Origin: Enoplosus armatus | Taxonomy: Eukaryota > Chordata > Actinopteri > Centrarchiformes > Enoplosidae | NCBI RefSeq assembly: GCF_043641665.1 | Contig: NC_092190.1 | Span: 16,093,548-16,157,547 of the forward strand | Length of the DNA: 64,000 nucleotides | Reading direction: 5' to 3' | Shown here: piece by piece, positions 1 through 10,981 of the stretch | Numbering within the stretch: position 1 is the stretch's first letter | Layout of the letters: each line of letters opens with the position of its first letter | Notes under the pieces: generated by a model | What the model was told of the DNA's origin: nothing | Database searches by the model: none | What the model saw: only the letters and a program-made list of their open reading frames with translations | Translations under genes and position numbers: made by a program

Positions 1-3000
1 AGCAGGTAGTGTGCACTGCCTGCTGCTGCCAAAAACTACGGCTGAACAACAAACTGAAATTCACTATAAAGCTCCATAAAGTCGAGGGGAGCTGCAGATT
101 CTATCACATTCTCACATTGTTTTCACATTTTCCTTTGATACATTGTCATTATAAAAATATAAATTATAGCCGCTTTAATGCTGATGTTAATGGCAAGGCA
201 TCTGTTAAATCTGGTGGTTGTAATTTTTATGAATGAATAAATCATTATAATAATACAATTACCTGTAGAGTGGAGAATACTAAATTTTAATTTAGATACA
301 TATTTTAAGTGTTATGATGAAGGTTGTCATAACATCAAGACGATGTGTTTTCTCATTAATGTCAGGAGCATTTTTTTGAGGCACAAGCCAAGTATTATGG
401 AAGACAATCCTTCCTTAACTGAACTGCATTTAGGATAGTAAAATAAAACGAACATGAAAGAAATATCTTTCAACCAACAAGTTACAAGTGGTACCCCTGC
501 ACTGGATTTATCTGCATTGATGAGGCTGAGTCCAGATAAATTACAATCTTCTACTTTGGCGTGGCTCTAAAGCAAAGAAACAAGTGTGATAAGAGGTACC
601 AACTTTTAACTCCACGACAAGCTCCATCATTTCCTTTAAGGATAGGAATTCTGTGCAAATTCTCAGCTGAGGTTATGACATAAGAACTCATTTAATGAAT
701 TAAATCTAATTAGAAGGTAACCTACTTGATGTTGTTTGTGTTACAGATAACAGATGTAAAAAACGTGTGACATACAGCCAACAGACATACAGCCCTAAAG
801 CATTGGCTAACCATTTCCACAGCAAAGACTACAACTAAAATGTCTTCCAATGTGGCACTTGGTGGTAAACACTGGACTACCTATGCTGACAAGGTAACCT
901 CTCACAAATGCTCACATTGCATCTCAGGTGACAACCCAAAATAAAACTTGAGAATAAAAATTTGTTGAGAACTGTCACCCTCTCAGCACAGCATGCCACT
1001 TTTTTTTTTTAGCCCTCCAGACACCTCAACTCCAAAACACTTGCACATTAGGAACAACACTGCCAGCCTCAATATAGCATAGTAACGGATTATAACCCAG
1101 TATGCATGCTTGCACACACATGCAAACATGCACAGAAACTCCACTAGGGCCGTTTCTCCTGCAGATGACAGGCAGGCGTTTGGAGCATGATCCCTCCCTA
1201 TTTTGTGGCCGGCTGCACAGAGCAGCGCAGAGTCCTGAAAAGTCATAAAGATGTCAGCCAAACGCTTAGACTCCTAATCTGGTCATCAGTGGAGGCTTGT
1301 AAGAGCGGATGGCTACAGACACACTGCTGTTTTCATCACTATTCCTGTTCCTGTTGCAGAGCTGACGTGGTGTTTCAGACTCATACTGGAACACGATAGT
1401 TGTCAAACTGGAGGGAAGACACTCCCAAACACCCTGCTGATGCAGATTCTGTGCAGCAACAGAAAACACGATTTGAAATGCAGATTACTGTTGGCTGAAG
1501 TGCTGTCCTCTGTTCACAGAGCTGGGGGAAAAACTGAAGGGACAAATACTGCTCAAAGTCCTGATACTCACTGAGATGTCAAAGTCAGGTCATTTTTCTG
1601 TTTATTGAAATTTGGGGCCTCAGAATTGTAAAGTTTAGGAGTAAGATATAACTACATATTTGACATCATAGAGGCCTGATTTTTACTTGAGATCTGGTCA
1701 ATGATCCATGTCTCCATCTCTGCTTTTATCCTCAGGATCAGTAGCTTTGATCCATGGATGGCATAGCCAGAGAACCGAGGCACATTTTTGTGTTTTATCT
1801 GCATGATTTTAAAGCTGATTTAAGCAATTTCTGACCATTGGAGGGCTGACAGAGTCTATATCAACATCTTAGCAACAGAACCTTGATATACTACTGCCGG
1901 AGGCTATGTGTTCTTGAACACCTGCTTACTTGTGTATGCATCCATCAGACACAGAGCAACATGGACATCTCTTTGGAGTCCTCTTTCTTGCCATCTGACA
2001 AATCTAAGTCGGATATATTCTCACCGTTCAGTCCTGATTTGCTTCACAATTTCCTGCTACACACTTGACTCTCTTCACAGGCGCATTTACCTCGGCTCTC
2101 AGCCAAATTTTCACAAATGGCAGTAAGAACATAATCATGTGTGTGAGCTCACTTGCTAAGAGCAGCTGTCTATAGTTTTATACAGGGGCACTAGTGGCAG
2201 TCAACCATACTGACTGGTGCATCAAAACAATGAACTGAAAATGACTAAAAGCTGCAAAGAACTGAAGAACTGGGTGTTTGTTATCAATGTTATTATCTAA
2301 ATCCATGTTGATATCAAAAGTATTGCTTTAAATGTGTTCAAGGCTATTCATTTCCAAAAACCTTTATATAGTTTTTAGGCCTAGGGAAACTTGGTATTTC
2401 TTTCCGTTGCACTAGCATTTTATGCTTTATGTAAGTTAAGAAAAAATGTGCAAAACTCTTTATTTTTGTCATTACTTTCTAAGTTTTAATCAATGCACAT
2501 TCTGTGTTTAAGAAATGGTTGCAAGAACGAACTTTTTTTTTCACAACACACCATTTTTTCTTAACTCATCATTATTTTACACTGGTGAGTCAGCAGGATG
2601 ATTGAAGGACTAACAGTGGAAAGAGGTAGCTAAGAGACTAAAAAGAAAAGACAATGAGTGTGGAGAGGTAGGAGAGAGGGGCCATGGGAAATAAATATAT
2701 CAAGGCAGAAGAAAAAGCCAGAAAATGTTAGACAAAAACACATTTTACAATACAATTTTGTACCAGGACATTTACCGAGGTACATATTAATGGTATATAT
2801 TCTACTGATTTTTTCCTTTACACATACACAGACATGGCCAGGTTGTTGTCTGTCTCCATTACTATTTGTTGCCACTGAAGCCTTTGCTGTTGCTTTATGG
2901 TTCACGGACATAATCCACGGTATAATCACTTTGTTTCTTTGTATGAAGATGATAATTAGATTTATATGGACTGAAGGCGGGGGGGGCTGATTTTTTTTAT

Positions 3001-3207
3001 TTTATTTCTGTGTTATATGTACTAATAAAAATAAACTTTGTGATGACAATAACTTTCTCTTAGATCATAAGCAAAACAGAAATATGTAAAAAACAAACAC
3101 ACGAAGCCAGTAAAAATAGGAATGCAACATTGCAGAGGTGAAAGAAATAAGCAAATAGTTAGATAGATGCTACAGGTGTGGGGGGAAGTGAGGGAGAAGA
3201 GTGTCAC
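1..3207. other. Intron or 3' part of map2, no exon seen
   Basis: No segment on either strand resembles the missing map2 exons (repeats 2-4 with the PGGG motif, or the SPQLATLA-type tail). The repeat-1 exon to the right ends with a clean donor in phase 0, so this stretch should be the intron that follows it. It is AT-rich with short A and T runs. I recognise no RNA gene or named repeat here. Confidence 0.6.
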
Positions 3208-3515
3208 CTGTCCTCCTTTGGGCTGGTACTTTATATTCTCCGTGGAGCCAATCTTGGACTTGATGTTCTTGAAGTCAGGCAGTGGCTGGTTGATGATGCG
3301 GAGCTGCTTCGGTGTGGTTGCAGGCGACTTGGGTGGGGTGCGGACCACGGCTACCTTCCTCTCCTGGGAAATCAAGCTCAGGGAGCGCGGGGTTCCAGGG
3401 GTCCTTGAGGACGATGAGTAGCTGGGAGGGGTTCCTGGGGTGATGGCTGTGGAGCCAGGGGTGCGGGGGGTGGAGTGGCCACTGCGAGCTGAACGGGAGC
3501 GCACTGTTTCTGTAA
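3208..3515 (-). CDS. map2: map2 exon: proline-rich region and microtubule-binding repeat 1
   Basis: This exon codes for assembled residues about 1531-1633 of MAP2. It opens with a Ser/Arg stretch and a Thr-Pro-rich linker ([18 protein letters not shown]). The [12 protein letters not shown] motif follows, a proline-directed kinase target region shared with tau. It ends in the first microtubule-binding repeat ([21 protein letters not shown]). In MAP2 and tau this repeat binds the outer surface of microtubules and stabilises them. The donor is CAG|GTGACA at phase 0, matching the known family boundary after PKGGQ and before VQIV. Two acceptors lie 6 nt apart (CACCAG|TTACAG|AAACAG). The longer form starts at 3515, the shorter at 3509, and both are in frame after the 57-nt exon at 3723-3779. 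Repeats 2-4 are not in the window. Confidence 0.93.
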
Positions 3516-3722
3516 CTGGTGGGGACAAAAATAGGGATGAAGATTGGAGCTGAAGGTGAAGAGATGCTGTATTGTAAAGTCCTACTATTTTAATTGTCAG
3601 AGAAAATATTCTAACTTTACAGATATACCATATTTCATGACACTGAAACATAGACTATTCAAGTCTCCTATCAAAATATTCTATCCATATACACTGAGTA
3701 TAGTGTGAAGAATCCTCTTTAC

Positions 3723-3779
3723 CTGTCATACTAGGAGCTCGTCCTGTCCTATGCTCTGCCCTCATCTCTGTGCGAAACG
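3723..3779 (-). CDS. map2: map2 small 57-nt exon
   Basis: A 19-codon exon, phase 1 in and phase 1 out, with acceptor CCTGTAG|CG and donor ACAG|GTAAAG. It encodes a basic Arg-rich peptide (FRTEMRAEHRTGRAPSMT). It sits between the SSLPR/SILSRRG exon and the proline-rich exon, where mammalian MAP2 has an RRTTRSEPIRR-like stretch. The length is a multiple of three, so it can be skipped without changing the frame downstream, provided the upstream acceptor of the next exon is used. Support is splice sites, phase and composition rather than strong sequence identity. Confidence 0.65.
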
Positions 3780-4104
3780 CTACAGGAGGCAAAAGAGGAA
3801 AGGTTACAGATTCAGTGAGGGAGATAAAGAGGGGGGAGAAAGGGAGAAACGGGGTTCTTGGATGTTCAATTCCAAATGCATTTATTCTGGATATGTGCTA
3901 AAGGCAAGTTGTAAATAGAACATCAAAAACAGTTTGACATACAGTTACACAGAGATGGTGAAAGAGGAAATTGGGCAAACTGAAGTTATCAGCATGGCTA
4001 ATAATGGATGCTGGTAGAGCTTGACATTGGTTTTAGACTAGATCTGATACCACTGAAATACTGATACTTTGTGAAGTAAGTTGATTAGAGGAGCTGCAGC
4101 CTAC
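3780..4104. other. map2 intron
   Basis: A short intron between two map2 coding exons. I see no other feature in it. Confidence 0.6.
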
Positions 4105-4246
4105 ATGTGGGTCTGCGAGGAGCCGTGGAGCCGGAGCTGGTGATGGACGTGGAGCTCTCTTCTTGGTCATGGTATCCACGGCGACTCAGAATGGAGGCAT
4201 GCCGCGGCAGAGAGGACCTTGTGTCAGGGCTCCATGAACCTCCATC
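4105..4246 (-). CDS. map2: map2 exon with Ser/Arg-rich linker
   Basis: This exon of 142 nt enters in phase 0 (CAACAG|GATGGAGG) and leaves in phase 1 (ACAT|GTAGGC). It encodes DGGSWSPDTRSSLPRHASIL followed by SRRGYHD and a Ser/Thr-rich stretch ending in RRPT. It aligns by eye with the mammalian MAP2 segment DGVTKSPEKRSSLPRPSSIL and the Ser-rich region ahead of the proline-rich domain. This linker precedes the microtubule-binding repeats and is rich in candidate phosphorylation sites. The 1-nt overhang (T) pairs with CG of the next exon to give Ser. Confidence 0.9.
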
Positions 4247-4435
4247 CTGTTGGGAAACACACACCACAGACAAGAAGTAGATCCTTAGGCCAGTGAGGTT
4301 GTGATTTATTTTTAATACAAGGTGAAACAAAAGGTTGAGGTGGGCAATATTACAAAATAAAAGAAATGTATGTATATGTTTTTATGTTCTTTCCATAACT
4401 CCTGCAGCTACAATGCTGCTCCACTGTTCACCTAC

Positions 4436-4537
4436 CTTGGCTATGAGTCTCTGTAATATTGGGGAGCCTTGAGGCTCTGCTGAGGATGGGCGAGGTCTAT
4501 CTAATGAGGCAGCCAGTCTGGATATGGAGGTGGGGAT
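4436..4537 (-). CDS. map2: map2 candidate cassette exon, 102 nt
   Basis: A 34-codon open segment with acceptor AACAAAG|ATC and a good donor GCCAAG|GTAGGTG, phase 0 in and phase 0 out. It lies between two map2 exons that also meet in phase 0, so inclusion or skipping both keep the frame. The peptide starts IPTSISRLAASLDRPRPSSA and ends LQRLIAK. It is basic and Ser/Pro-rich like its surroundings. I know no counterpart in the canonical mammalian MAP2 sequence, so it is best read as an alternatively spliced exon. The acceptor has a weak pyrimidine tract. Confidence 0.6.
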
Positions 4538-5790
4538 CTTTGTTAGTGGCAAACGATGGGCATGGCACTGAGATGGTACAACGGTGAGGCCCGGTAGGTG
4601 AGTGGCATGGCACCAAAACACAGGACACAGGGTGACAACAAAGTAATGAAAATAACAGCACTTAAACATGCATTATCAGTGCACAAGATCTGATGTATCC
4701 TTTGTGGGATGAGGAATGAGATATTAGCATCAGATCTTGTGTGCACAGCATTTAATCGCAACCCATCACAACAGCCATTCATGCACATTCATTGTGAACA
4801 TGTCAGTAAGAAATTAAAAAAGTAGGACATCAAAATGCCAAAAACATTTAAGTGAAGAATATTGTTCACCATGCTCATGCAAGATTTCATGTTAAACTGC
4901 AGGGAAATATACTGTGGGCTCAAAGTTACAGAATACACTTACAGTATGCTGTAATGACATGACATTTAAGAGATGCAGAAACTGTGTTATTTTAGACACA
5001 ATAACTGTCATTACCATGGTGGAGGAGTAAAATGGAGTCACGACCACAGCCGCTGGAGAAATGTCACAGGGTGATTCAACACCCACTCAGTAAAAAAACA
5101 CTCTAAATGGATCTGTCTTGTCTGCTTGTGCAAAACCCATTAAACAAGGCAACAATAGCAAACATTTTACAAAAAGAGAAACATAAATATTTTTCCATAA
5201 GATAAAAAAGAAAAAACTAACAGTGGTTTTAATACAGAAATGCAACGCACTGTTTTTCATGCGGGGATTAGGGCTGAGATAGACAGAGGGGAAGGGACCC
5301 GCTTAAACAGTATGTAATGTGTTTATCTGAATAGATGATTAGGTTGCTCTGGAAGTCACAAGAGAAAATATGTAACAGCTTTTTAATAAGTCTTAATTCT
5401 AGTGATAATTCTGCCTAATTAATGTGGTGTTTATCGTTTCAGTGTCTGCACTAAAGATGCACAAGGCAACTTGTACATTAGTTCCATATTGGCAGCAAGA
5501 GGTAAAGGTTTGAAAATGGTTTTGACTTTATCATGCACTAATTGCATACTGTAATACAATGTCAGTAAACTGTGCACAGCTGTATACGGAGCAATCAGTC
5601 CTTTTTGCTTCAGATGAAGTTTTGGTTTCTATCTTCAGAGTCAGTTTGTCCTGATTGATGTTTATTTAGTTGCTCTACTGCAAACCTACTTGGTGATTCA
5701 GGCTGTTTGCCAGTTAAGCTTCAACCCTATCCTCTGAGTGGTTTCGATGCCAGAGGTCATGCCATTGTTGGGCTGGTGGAGTATACTCAC
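4538..5790. other. map2 intron
   Basis: AT-rich intron with no further coding segment or recognised repeat on either strand. Confidence 0.6.
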
Positions 5791-5852
5791 CGATGCTCTG
5801 TCGCGAGACTGTCTGGCAACACTGAGAGGCTGACGACTGTCTGGTAGTGCCT
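5791..5852 (-). CDS. map2: map2 62-nt phase-switching exon
   Basis: Acceptor TCTCTCAG|AGGC and donor ATCG|GTGAGT. Two bases complete the codon left by the upstream exon (G|AG, Glu), and twenty codons follow (ALPDSRQPLSVARQSRDRAS). It corresponds to the mammalian stretch around ESALAPSVFKQAKDKVS, just before the DG that opens the next constitutive exon. Because 62 is not a multiple of three, it converts phase 1 to phase 0. Skipping it would shift the frame, so it should be present whenever the neighbouring 3' exons are used. Confidence 0.8.
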
Positions 5853-6947
5853 CTGAGAGAGTGACAGAAACAGAATTACGGGAATGTTAGAACACAAAGA
5901 CTGAATGCATGTTTTAACCTTCATACATACTGTGTGGTGCCCAGTGAAGTGATAATCTTTTCAATGTCCTACTTTGAAGAATTATCATCATATTTGTATC
6001 TTTGTGAGCATATTTGGTTTTCATAATTACAAATAAAAAATAAATAAAAAAAATACAACTTTGTATTCCCAAATCTGGCATGGTAAGCTATATGACAAAT
6101 CAAATGTTCTGTGGGAGCGGGTTGCTGCCCCCTTGAGAGCTCTGTTCTGCAAAGATTTGGCAAGATATCACACAGAATGGGGGATTTTGTATTACGTAAG
6201 GCAACCCTGGAAAATAATCTAATTGGGGCAATGCAGCAGTATAGTGAGACACAGAATTGAGTCTGTCAGGGGAAAATGAAGTGCAGACTGCCTCGGGGAC
6301 AGAGCAGCATCTTTATAGTACCAGGTCCATAGAACAAAACCTGGCAAACAAAGGTTGAAAAAAAGCTTGAGATTCTTAAAAAGACCAGAGAGGTCAGAAA
6401 GGTTTTTCACACCAAACAACAGCTTGCCCTGTATTATCAGACAAAATATTTGAAATAATTAGATAAAATATTAGTACACTGTGTAACAAAGCATCAGACC
6501 ACCAGCAGCTCACCAAGAACTTAAAAACAGTTAGCTGGAAATGGAAACAGCACGAAAAGATGCATTTAAAGAATAAATTAACACCAGCTGAAAATCTTGT
6601 TTTTGCTGACCTCGCTGCAGTGCAAGTGTACTTGGACAGTAAATCCTGAAATCACAAACTTTTTCACCACAGGACGTCTGTGAAATGATGCTTTCAGCTT
6701 TGTGTTAAGTTGCTCTTAAAAGAACAAACATAAAAGAATGTGCACAAAAACAAAAACAAATGAAGCCAAACAGTCAATTTTTATTGTGATCAAAAACGAC
6801 ACACACATGACAAAAACAAACCACTCAAAATGGATGCCACAACCAAATTGAAGTTGACAGATGAGGTAAGATGTGGTGGGGACTGGAGCTCTGGTGGCTC
6901 TCCTGCAGAAAGCACCAGTTGTGTGACAGACCAAGACAATGTGTCAC
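5853..6947. other. map2 intron
   Basis: No coding segment, RNA gene or recognised repeat seen. Confidence 0.6.
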
Positions 6948-7085
6948 CTGTGGGTCTCCTTCTAGGACAAGAGTGGTGCTGGGTGGGGCGGGTCTGGCGG
7001 ATGGCTGGTTTCATCACACTCCTCTTGGATGGGGACTGAGTCTGAGTCTCCATTTTTTTGGTCAGCTCAGTCTTCTTTATCACGG
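6948..7085 (-). CDS. map2: map2 exon, basic region (KKTELTKK...KPAIRQTRPT)
   Basis: An exon of 138 nt, phase 1 in and out, with acceptor AATGTAG|CC and donor CACAG|GTGACA. It encodes AVIKKTELTKKMETQTQSPS, then KRSVMKPAIRQTRPTQ and a Cys/Arg-rich end (CPRRRPT). This matches mammalian MAP2 AVYKKAELAKKTEVQAHSPS and KFILKPAIKYTRPTHLSCVKRK in order and spacing. It belongs to the basic region between the projection domain and the microtubule-binding repeats. The reading frame continues open past the donor for about 160 nt, but that extension has no family resemblance. Confidence 0.9.
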
Positions 7086-7568
7086 CTACATTATCAGAGG
7101 AAACACGGCCATTGACAAAAGCAGAGACACAGCAATAAGCAGAGACAGACTTTTTAGTTATTGTATTTGTTGAACTATACAAAAAACAGCTGACTCAAAT
7201 CCCTCAAAAGTCAGTGAGTTATTAAGACTGCACATTTTTTGACATAAACAGTTGTAAAAGTAAGCAATTAATCACAAGAGGCTGTTTTTAGTGAATTTAG
7301 AACAGCGAGCCCCATAGAAAGCCCCAGTTAAGCACATGATGATGTTGAGGCACTGCTTTAAATGGCTTTACTCAACAGACAGGACAAAGAAGAAAGTGTA
7401 CAATAATTATATGTTCTATTCTTCATTCTATGGCAGTACTACAGTCTCTGAGCAGCAGTTAAGTTATATGGTATGGCGATAATCTATAACTACAATATTT
7501 ATAAATAACTACTTCTTCAAATATGAATATAGTTGAAGAAATTAAAAGGACAACAACATCATGAGAAC
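7086..7568. other. map2 intron
   Basis: Intron with no other feature seen. Confidence 0.6.
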
Positions 7569-7811
7569 CTTTTTTCTTCTTGACTTCCTCTCTGGGGATG
7601 TAGACAGGTTCTTTGCGGACAGGTTTGCGTTCTGGTGTGGAGATCCGGCCTTTGGCCCGCCCTCCCTTGGCCTTTGGTTTGACTGGCTTTTCCTGTTTCT
7701 CTGTCTTCTTCTGTTGTGTCTGCTTGTTCTGGACCACAGCAGACTTTTTGACAGGGGTGGGCATCTTGGGCAAAGGCTCAATCTGCTCCGTTAGCATACT
7801 CTTATCATCAT
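7569..7811 (-). CDS. map2: map2 exon, Lys/Pro-rich region (GRISTPERK)
   Basis: An exon of 243 nt, phase 1 in and out, with acceptor CACTGCAG|ATGATG. The DDDKSMLTEQIEPLPK start matches mammalian DDDRSIMTEQLETIPK. The Lys/Gln-rich middle leads to GRISTPERKPVRKEP and a REEVKKKK end, matching GRISTPERKVAKKEP and RDEVRRKK. In short MAP2c-type transcripts this exon is expected to join directly to an N-terminal exon, and the phase here allows that (CCA TCA G|AT GAT). The donor AAAAAAG|GTTCTC is canonical GT but weak at positions +3 to +5. Confidence 0.9.
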
Positions 7812-7948
7812 CTGCAGTGTGGCAAAACATGGACATGGACAGGACATGAAAAACATGAGACAGTACTAAATTTGTTTATTTAAAGAAGAAGAGGGAAGAA
7901 AGGGAAAATAGGGGAATATAAAGGAATAAACCATCAAAGAGATCTCAC

Positions 7949-10900
7949 CTTGCGTGTCAACCCAGGAGCTGTCCAGGATGGAGTCGTCCATTGTGGTTTC
8001 ATCTCTATCGTAACTTTCTGTCGGTCCTTCAGTTTCTACGGTTTGAGCCTCCTTCTCAGGGGAGGCAGGGGTCTCAGGAACATCAGCCACCTCCTCTAGA
8101 CTGGCAGCCTCCATGTCTGCTTCTTGGGCCAACTCCACAGACTCCTCCTCTTCCTCCTCTTCCTCCTCCTGGGTAGCGACACAAAGGGCTTCAGCCTCAG
8201 GTGGAGCAGAGAAACGGACGCTGTGTCCCGGCTCCTCTGCCACATCGATGGTCTGGACCACAGTGATAAAATCGTCTTCAACTGTCACCACTGATTCAAT
8301 GGCAGCACGAGTCTCTGGGATCTCCTTTCCCACTGCAGCCCCTGCTCCTGCCCCTGCTTTCTCTATCGCGTCTTCCTCACCTTCCTGTTGCTCCTTCTCA
8401 GTCTCCACAGATTTTTCAGATTCTTTCTCCACAGGCTGCATGGCTTCTTTTCCCTCTGGTTGTCGTGCTATCTCCTCAGGCATTTCTGCAAACATTTTGT
8501 CCATCTCAGCCACTTTCTCTCTCTCTTTCTTCTCTTTCAACTCCTGTTCTATCTTGTCTTTCTCCTCCTTTTCTTTGAGTTCCTTCTCCAGCTTTTCTTT
8601 TTCTTCCTTCTCTCTCAACTCTTTCTCTATTCTTTCTTTTTCCTGTCTTTCTTTCCTTTCTCTCTCTTCTTGCTCCTTCTTTTCCCTCTCTTCCCTTTCT
8701 TTCTTCTCTTTCTCTTCTTTCTCTTTCCTCTCTCTCGCCTCTTTCTCTTCTTTCTCTTTCCTCTCTCTCGCCTCTTTCTCCTCTTTCTCCTTCTTTTCTT
8801 TCATCTCCTGCTCTTTCTGTTCTTTCTCCTTCCTTTCTTTTTCCTCCCTCAGTATTCTCTCTGCCTCTTCTTTCTCTCTTTCTTCTTTCTCTCTCCTCTC
8901 CCTCTCTTCTCTCTCTTTGATTTCCTTTTCTTTCTTTTCTGCCTCTTCCCTGATTTTCCTCTCTGCCTCTTCTTTCGCTTCTTTCATTTTCTTCTCAGCT
9001 GCTTCCTTCTCTTGCTCTTCCTTCATTTTTCTCTCTGACTCCTCTTTCTCTTTCTCCTCTTTGTTTATTCCTAACACTGGTGAAATGGCTCTTTTGGGGG
9101 AACCATAAACTTCCCTTTGTTTAAGCTTGGAAGGTGAGAGCACTGGGGAGAGCAGCTTGTCATCATCAATGTTGCTCTCCACAGACGAAGCAGGTGAAGT
9201 TTTAACAGGCCTGGCAATTCGGTCCTTGGCCACGCCGGTCAGCTGGTATACATCTTCGGCATCCACTTCCTCATAGGCCTCCTGGTGGACCAGCTTCACC
9301 TTCTCACGAAGCTCCTGTAGTTCTCTTTCCTCCTCCAAACTGAGAGGCCTGTCCTCCATCTCCAATTTGCGGATCTGCCTCTCGTAGTCAGCAATCTCAG
9401 TTTCTGACGCCGAGCCTTCACCACTGGCTTGTCGTTCAGTCTCACTCCCTGACCTCCCACCTTCTTCTAGAGTCACAGTGACCGTTGGTGTCACGAAGGA
9501 CTCACTTGGCTGAGCAGGTGGCATCTCACTTACAATTTTATTTGGCTGATCATCTGTAACCTCCTTGCCCTTTTCTTCAGCAGAATCTTTTCTCTCTTGC
9601 CTCTGGTCTTTGTCTTCAGTGATATCGGCATCTCCTGATGGCTGGCTCTTGTCTTCCACAGATGTGTCTCTGACAGCTAGTTTCCTGGCCTGCTCAGCCA
9701 CTTTTTCCTCCAGGACGGAGTGGGTGAAGACCTGTGCAGAAGTGTCTGTAGGACTGAACACATCTGCAGGGGATGGCATTGGTCCTGAATATTCACTGAA
9801 GACACAATAACCCATCTCTTCCAGCTGGCTTTCACTCTTTCTTGCCCCAGGACTCTGTTGCCCTGAAACTAGGCTAGCCAGTGGGTCATCAGTGAAGGCA
9901 GGAATATCAGCTTGAATGGACTTTCTCCGGATGATTTCTGGGTCATTGTTTTCCGATGCCAGTCTGGAACGGGTACCAGCAAGGTCCAGCATCTCAGGCA
10001 AGTCTTGTGCCATCACTGAGCCATTTTTGTAGGTGCTCTTAAGGGGCTGTGGTGATTCTGGCGACTCAGGTTCAGAGCTGGGTTTTGAAACTGGTTCAGT
10101 GGTCCGTGGAGGAGATGACGAATCTGAAGTGATGGAAGGGGCAGTCTCCAGGATCAGGGGAGGGAAGGATGGAGGCTTATCCACGGAGGGTGTAGTGACT
10201 GGGAGGTAGTCTGCTGATTCATCTAGACTTCCACTAGTGTATGACATGATATCTGTGGCCAATGGGGAGAAGATCCTAGGCCTGCTTTGGCCACTCTGAT
10301 CCATTGCTCCAATGGTGATGTTAAGTGAGTAACTCCTCTGCTCTAAGGCTAGTTTACCCGGAGAAAGCCTGCATTCATTACTTCTATCAGGAACTGTGAA
10401 CACACTAGTGTCTTCTGCTGTACTTTTTTTTGTTTCGGGTTTATCCTGGGCTTCAGCAAGTGTGCTGTAGCTGATCTCCTGAGGCCTGGAATCAACTGTA
10501 TGCTTCTCTTCACCAGCTCTGCTCAGTTCGTAATATCCCTCACCCTTACATTGGGGAGTCTCATCAACCTCCATGGCTGATGTTTCAAAATATGCTGACA
10601 TGCCAGATCTGTCTCTTGCGTCTCTCAATGAGTCTCCTCCTTCAACTTTGTCTCCCAACGAAGAGAAATCAGAGGGAGCACTGATGCTGCTGACCTCAAC
10701 CACCTCCACGGATGGCTGTTTCTCTGACACTGTAATTGGCTCGCCATATGTAGGCTGAAGTGTGAGTGATCTGGCAGATTCTTTGGCTTGGTTTTGAACA
10801 TTTGGAGGTACAAAGGATGGCATATCCATGGTGGGGCTTTCTGGTACAACTCGTTCACCAGCAAAGAACCCTTGGATCTGAGGCTCAAAAAACTCCTCTG

Positions 10901-10981
10901 GGCGTTTCTCCGATCCAATGCTGTCTGGGCTCATGGAACCACTTTTTTCGCTGCCCTGCTTGTCTGAGTCCATCTTCAAAG
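7949..10981 (-). CDS. map2: map2 large exon: projection domain
   Basis: One 3033-nt exon (1011 codons, assembled residues about 272-1282), phase 1 in (TTTCAG|CTTTG) and phase 1 out (ACGCAAG|GTGAGA). The projection domain extends from microtubules and spaces them in dendrites. Landmarks shared with mammalian MAP2 are SGMSAYFETSAM, YYELSRA, DYLPVTTPS, NGSVMAQDLPEMLDLAGTRS, ESQLEEMGYCVFSEYS, IESVVTVEDDFITVVQT, GHSVRFSAPPE and DDSILDSSWVDTQ. A Lys/Glu/Arg-rich tract (about residues 910-1095, bases 8513-9065) and a run of nine Glu (near 8147-8173) interrupt these landmarks. The leading Leu-Lys-Met is internal coding, not a start codon. The exon is a multiple of three, so its omission gives in-frame short isoforms. 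Confidence 0.95.
8513..9065 (-). repeat. map2: Lys/Glu/Arg-rich low-complexity helix inside map2
   Basis: About 184 codons made almost wholly of Glu, Lys and Arg, read as KEKEEKEARER-type units. It contains an exact-looking 33-bp (11-residue) tandem duplication around 8708-8785. With no helix breakers and alternating charges it is expected to form a long single alpha-helix (ER/K type) or coiled coil. The matching pyrimidine-rich plus strand (TTC/CTC/TCT) opens long spurious antisense frames. Confidence 0.85.

Noticed and set aside
1..3207. Search for microtubule-binding repeats 2-4 and the MAP2 C-terminus
   Set aside because: No PGGG-type or SPQLATLA-type coding sequence found on the minus strand; these exons must lie outside the window.
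6790..6947. Continuation of the minus-strand frame past the 6948 exon
   Set aside because: The CACAG|GTGACA donor matches the known family exon boundary; the extension lacks MAP2 resemblance.
8113..9108. Two long overlapping plus-strand open frames (331 and 216 codons), Ser/Phe- and Leu/Phe-rich
   Set aside because: They are the antisense shadow of the Lys/Glu/Arg-rich map2 tract. Reverse complements of GAA/GAG/AAG rarely contain stops. Composition is meaningless and no splice or start signals fit.
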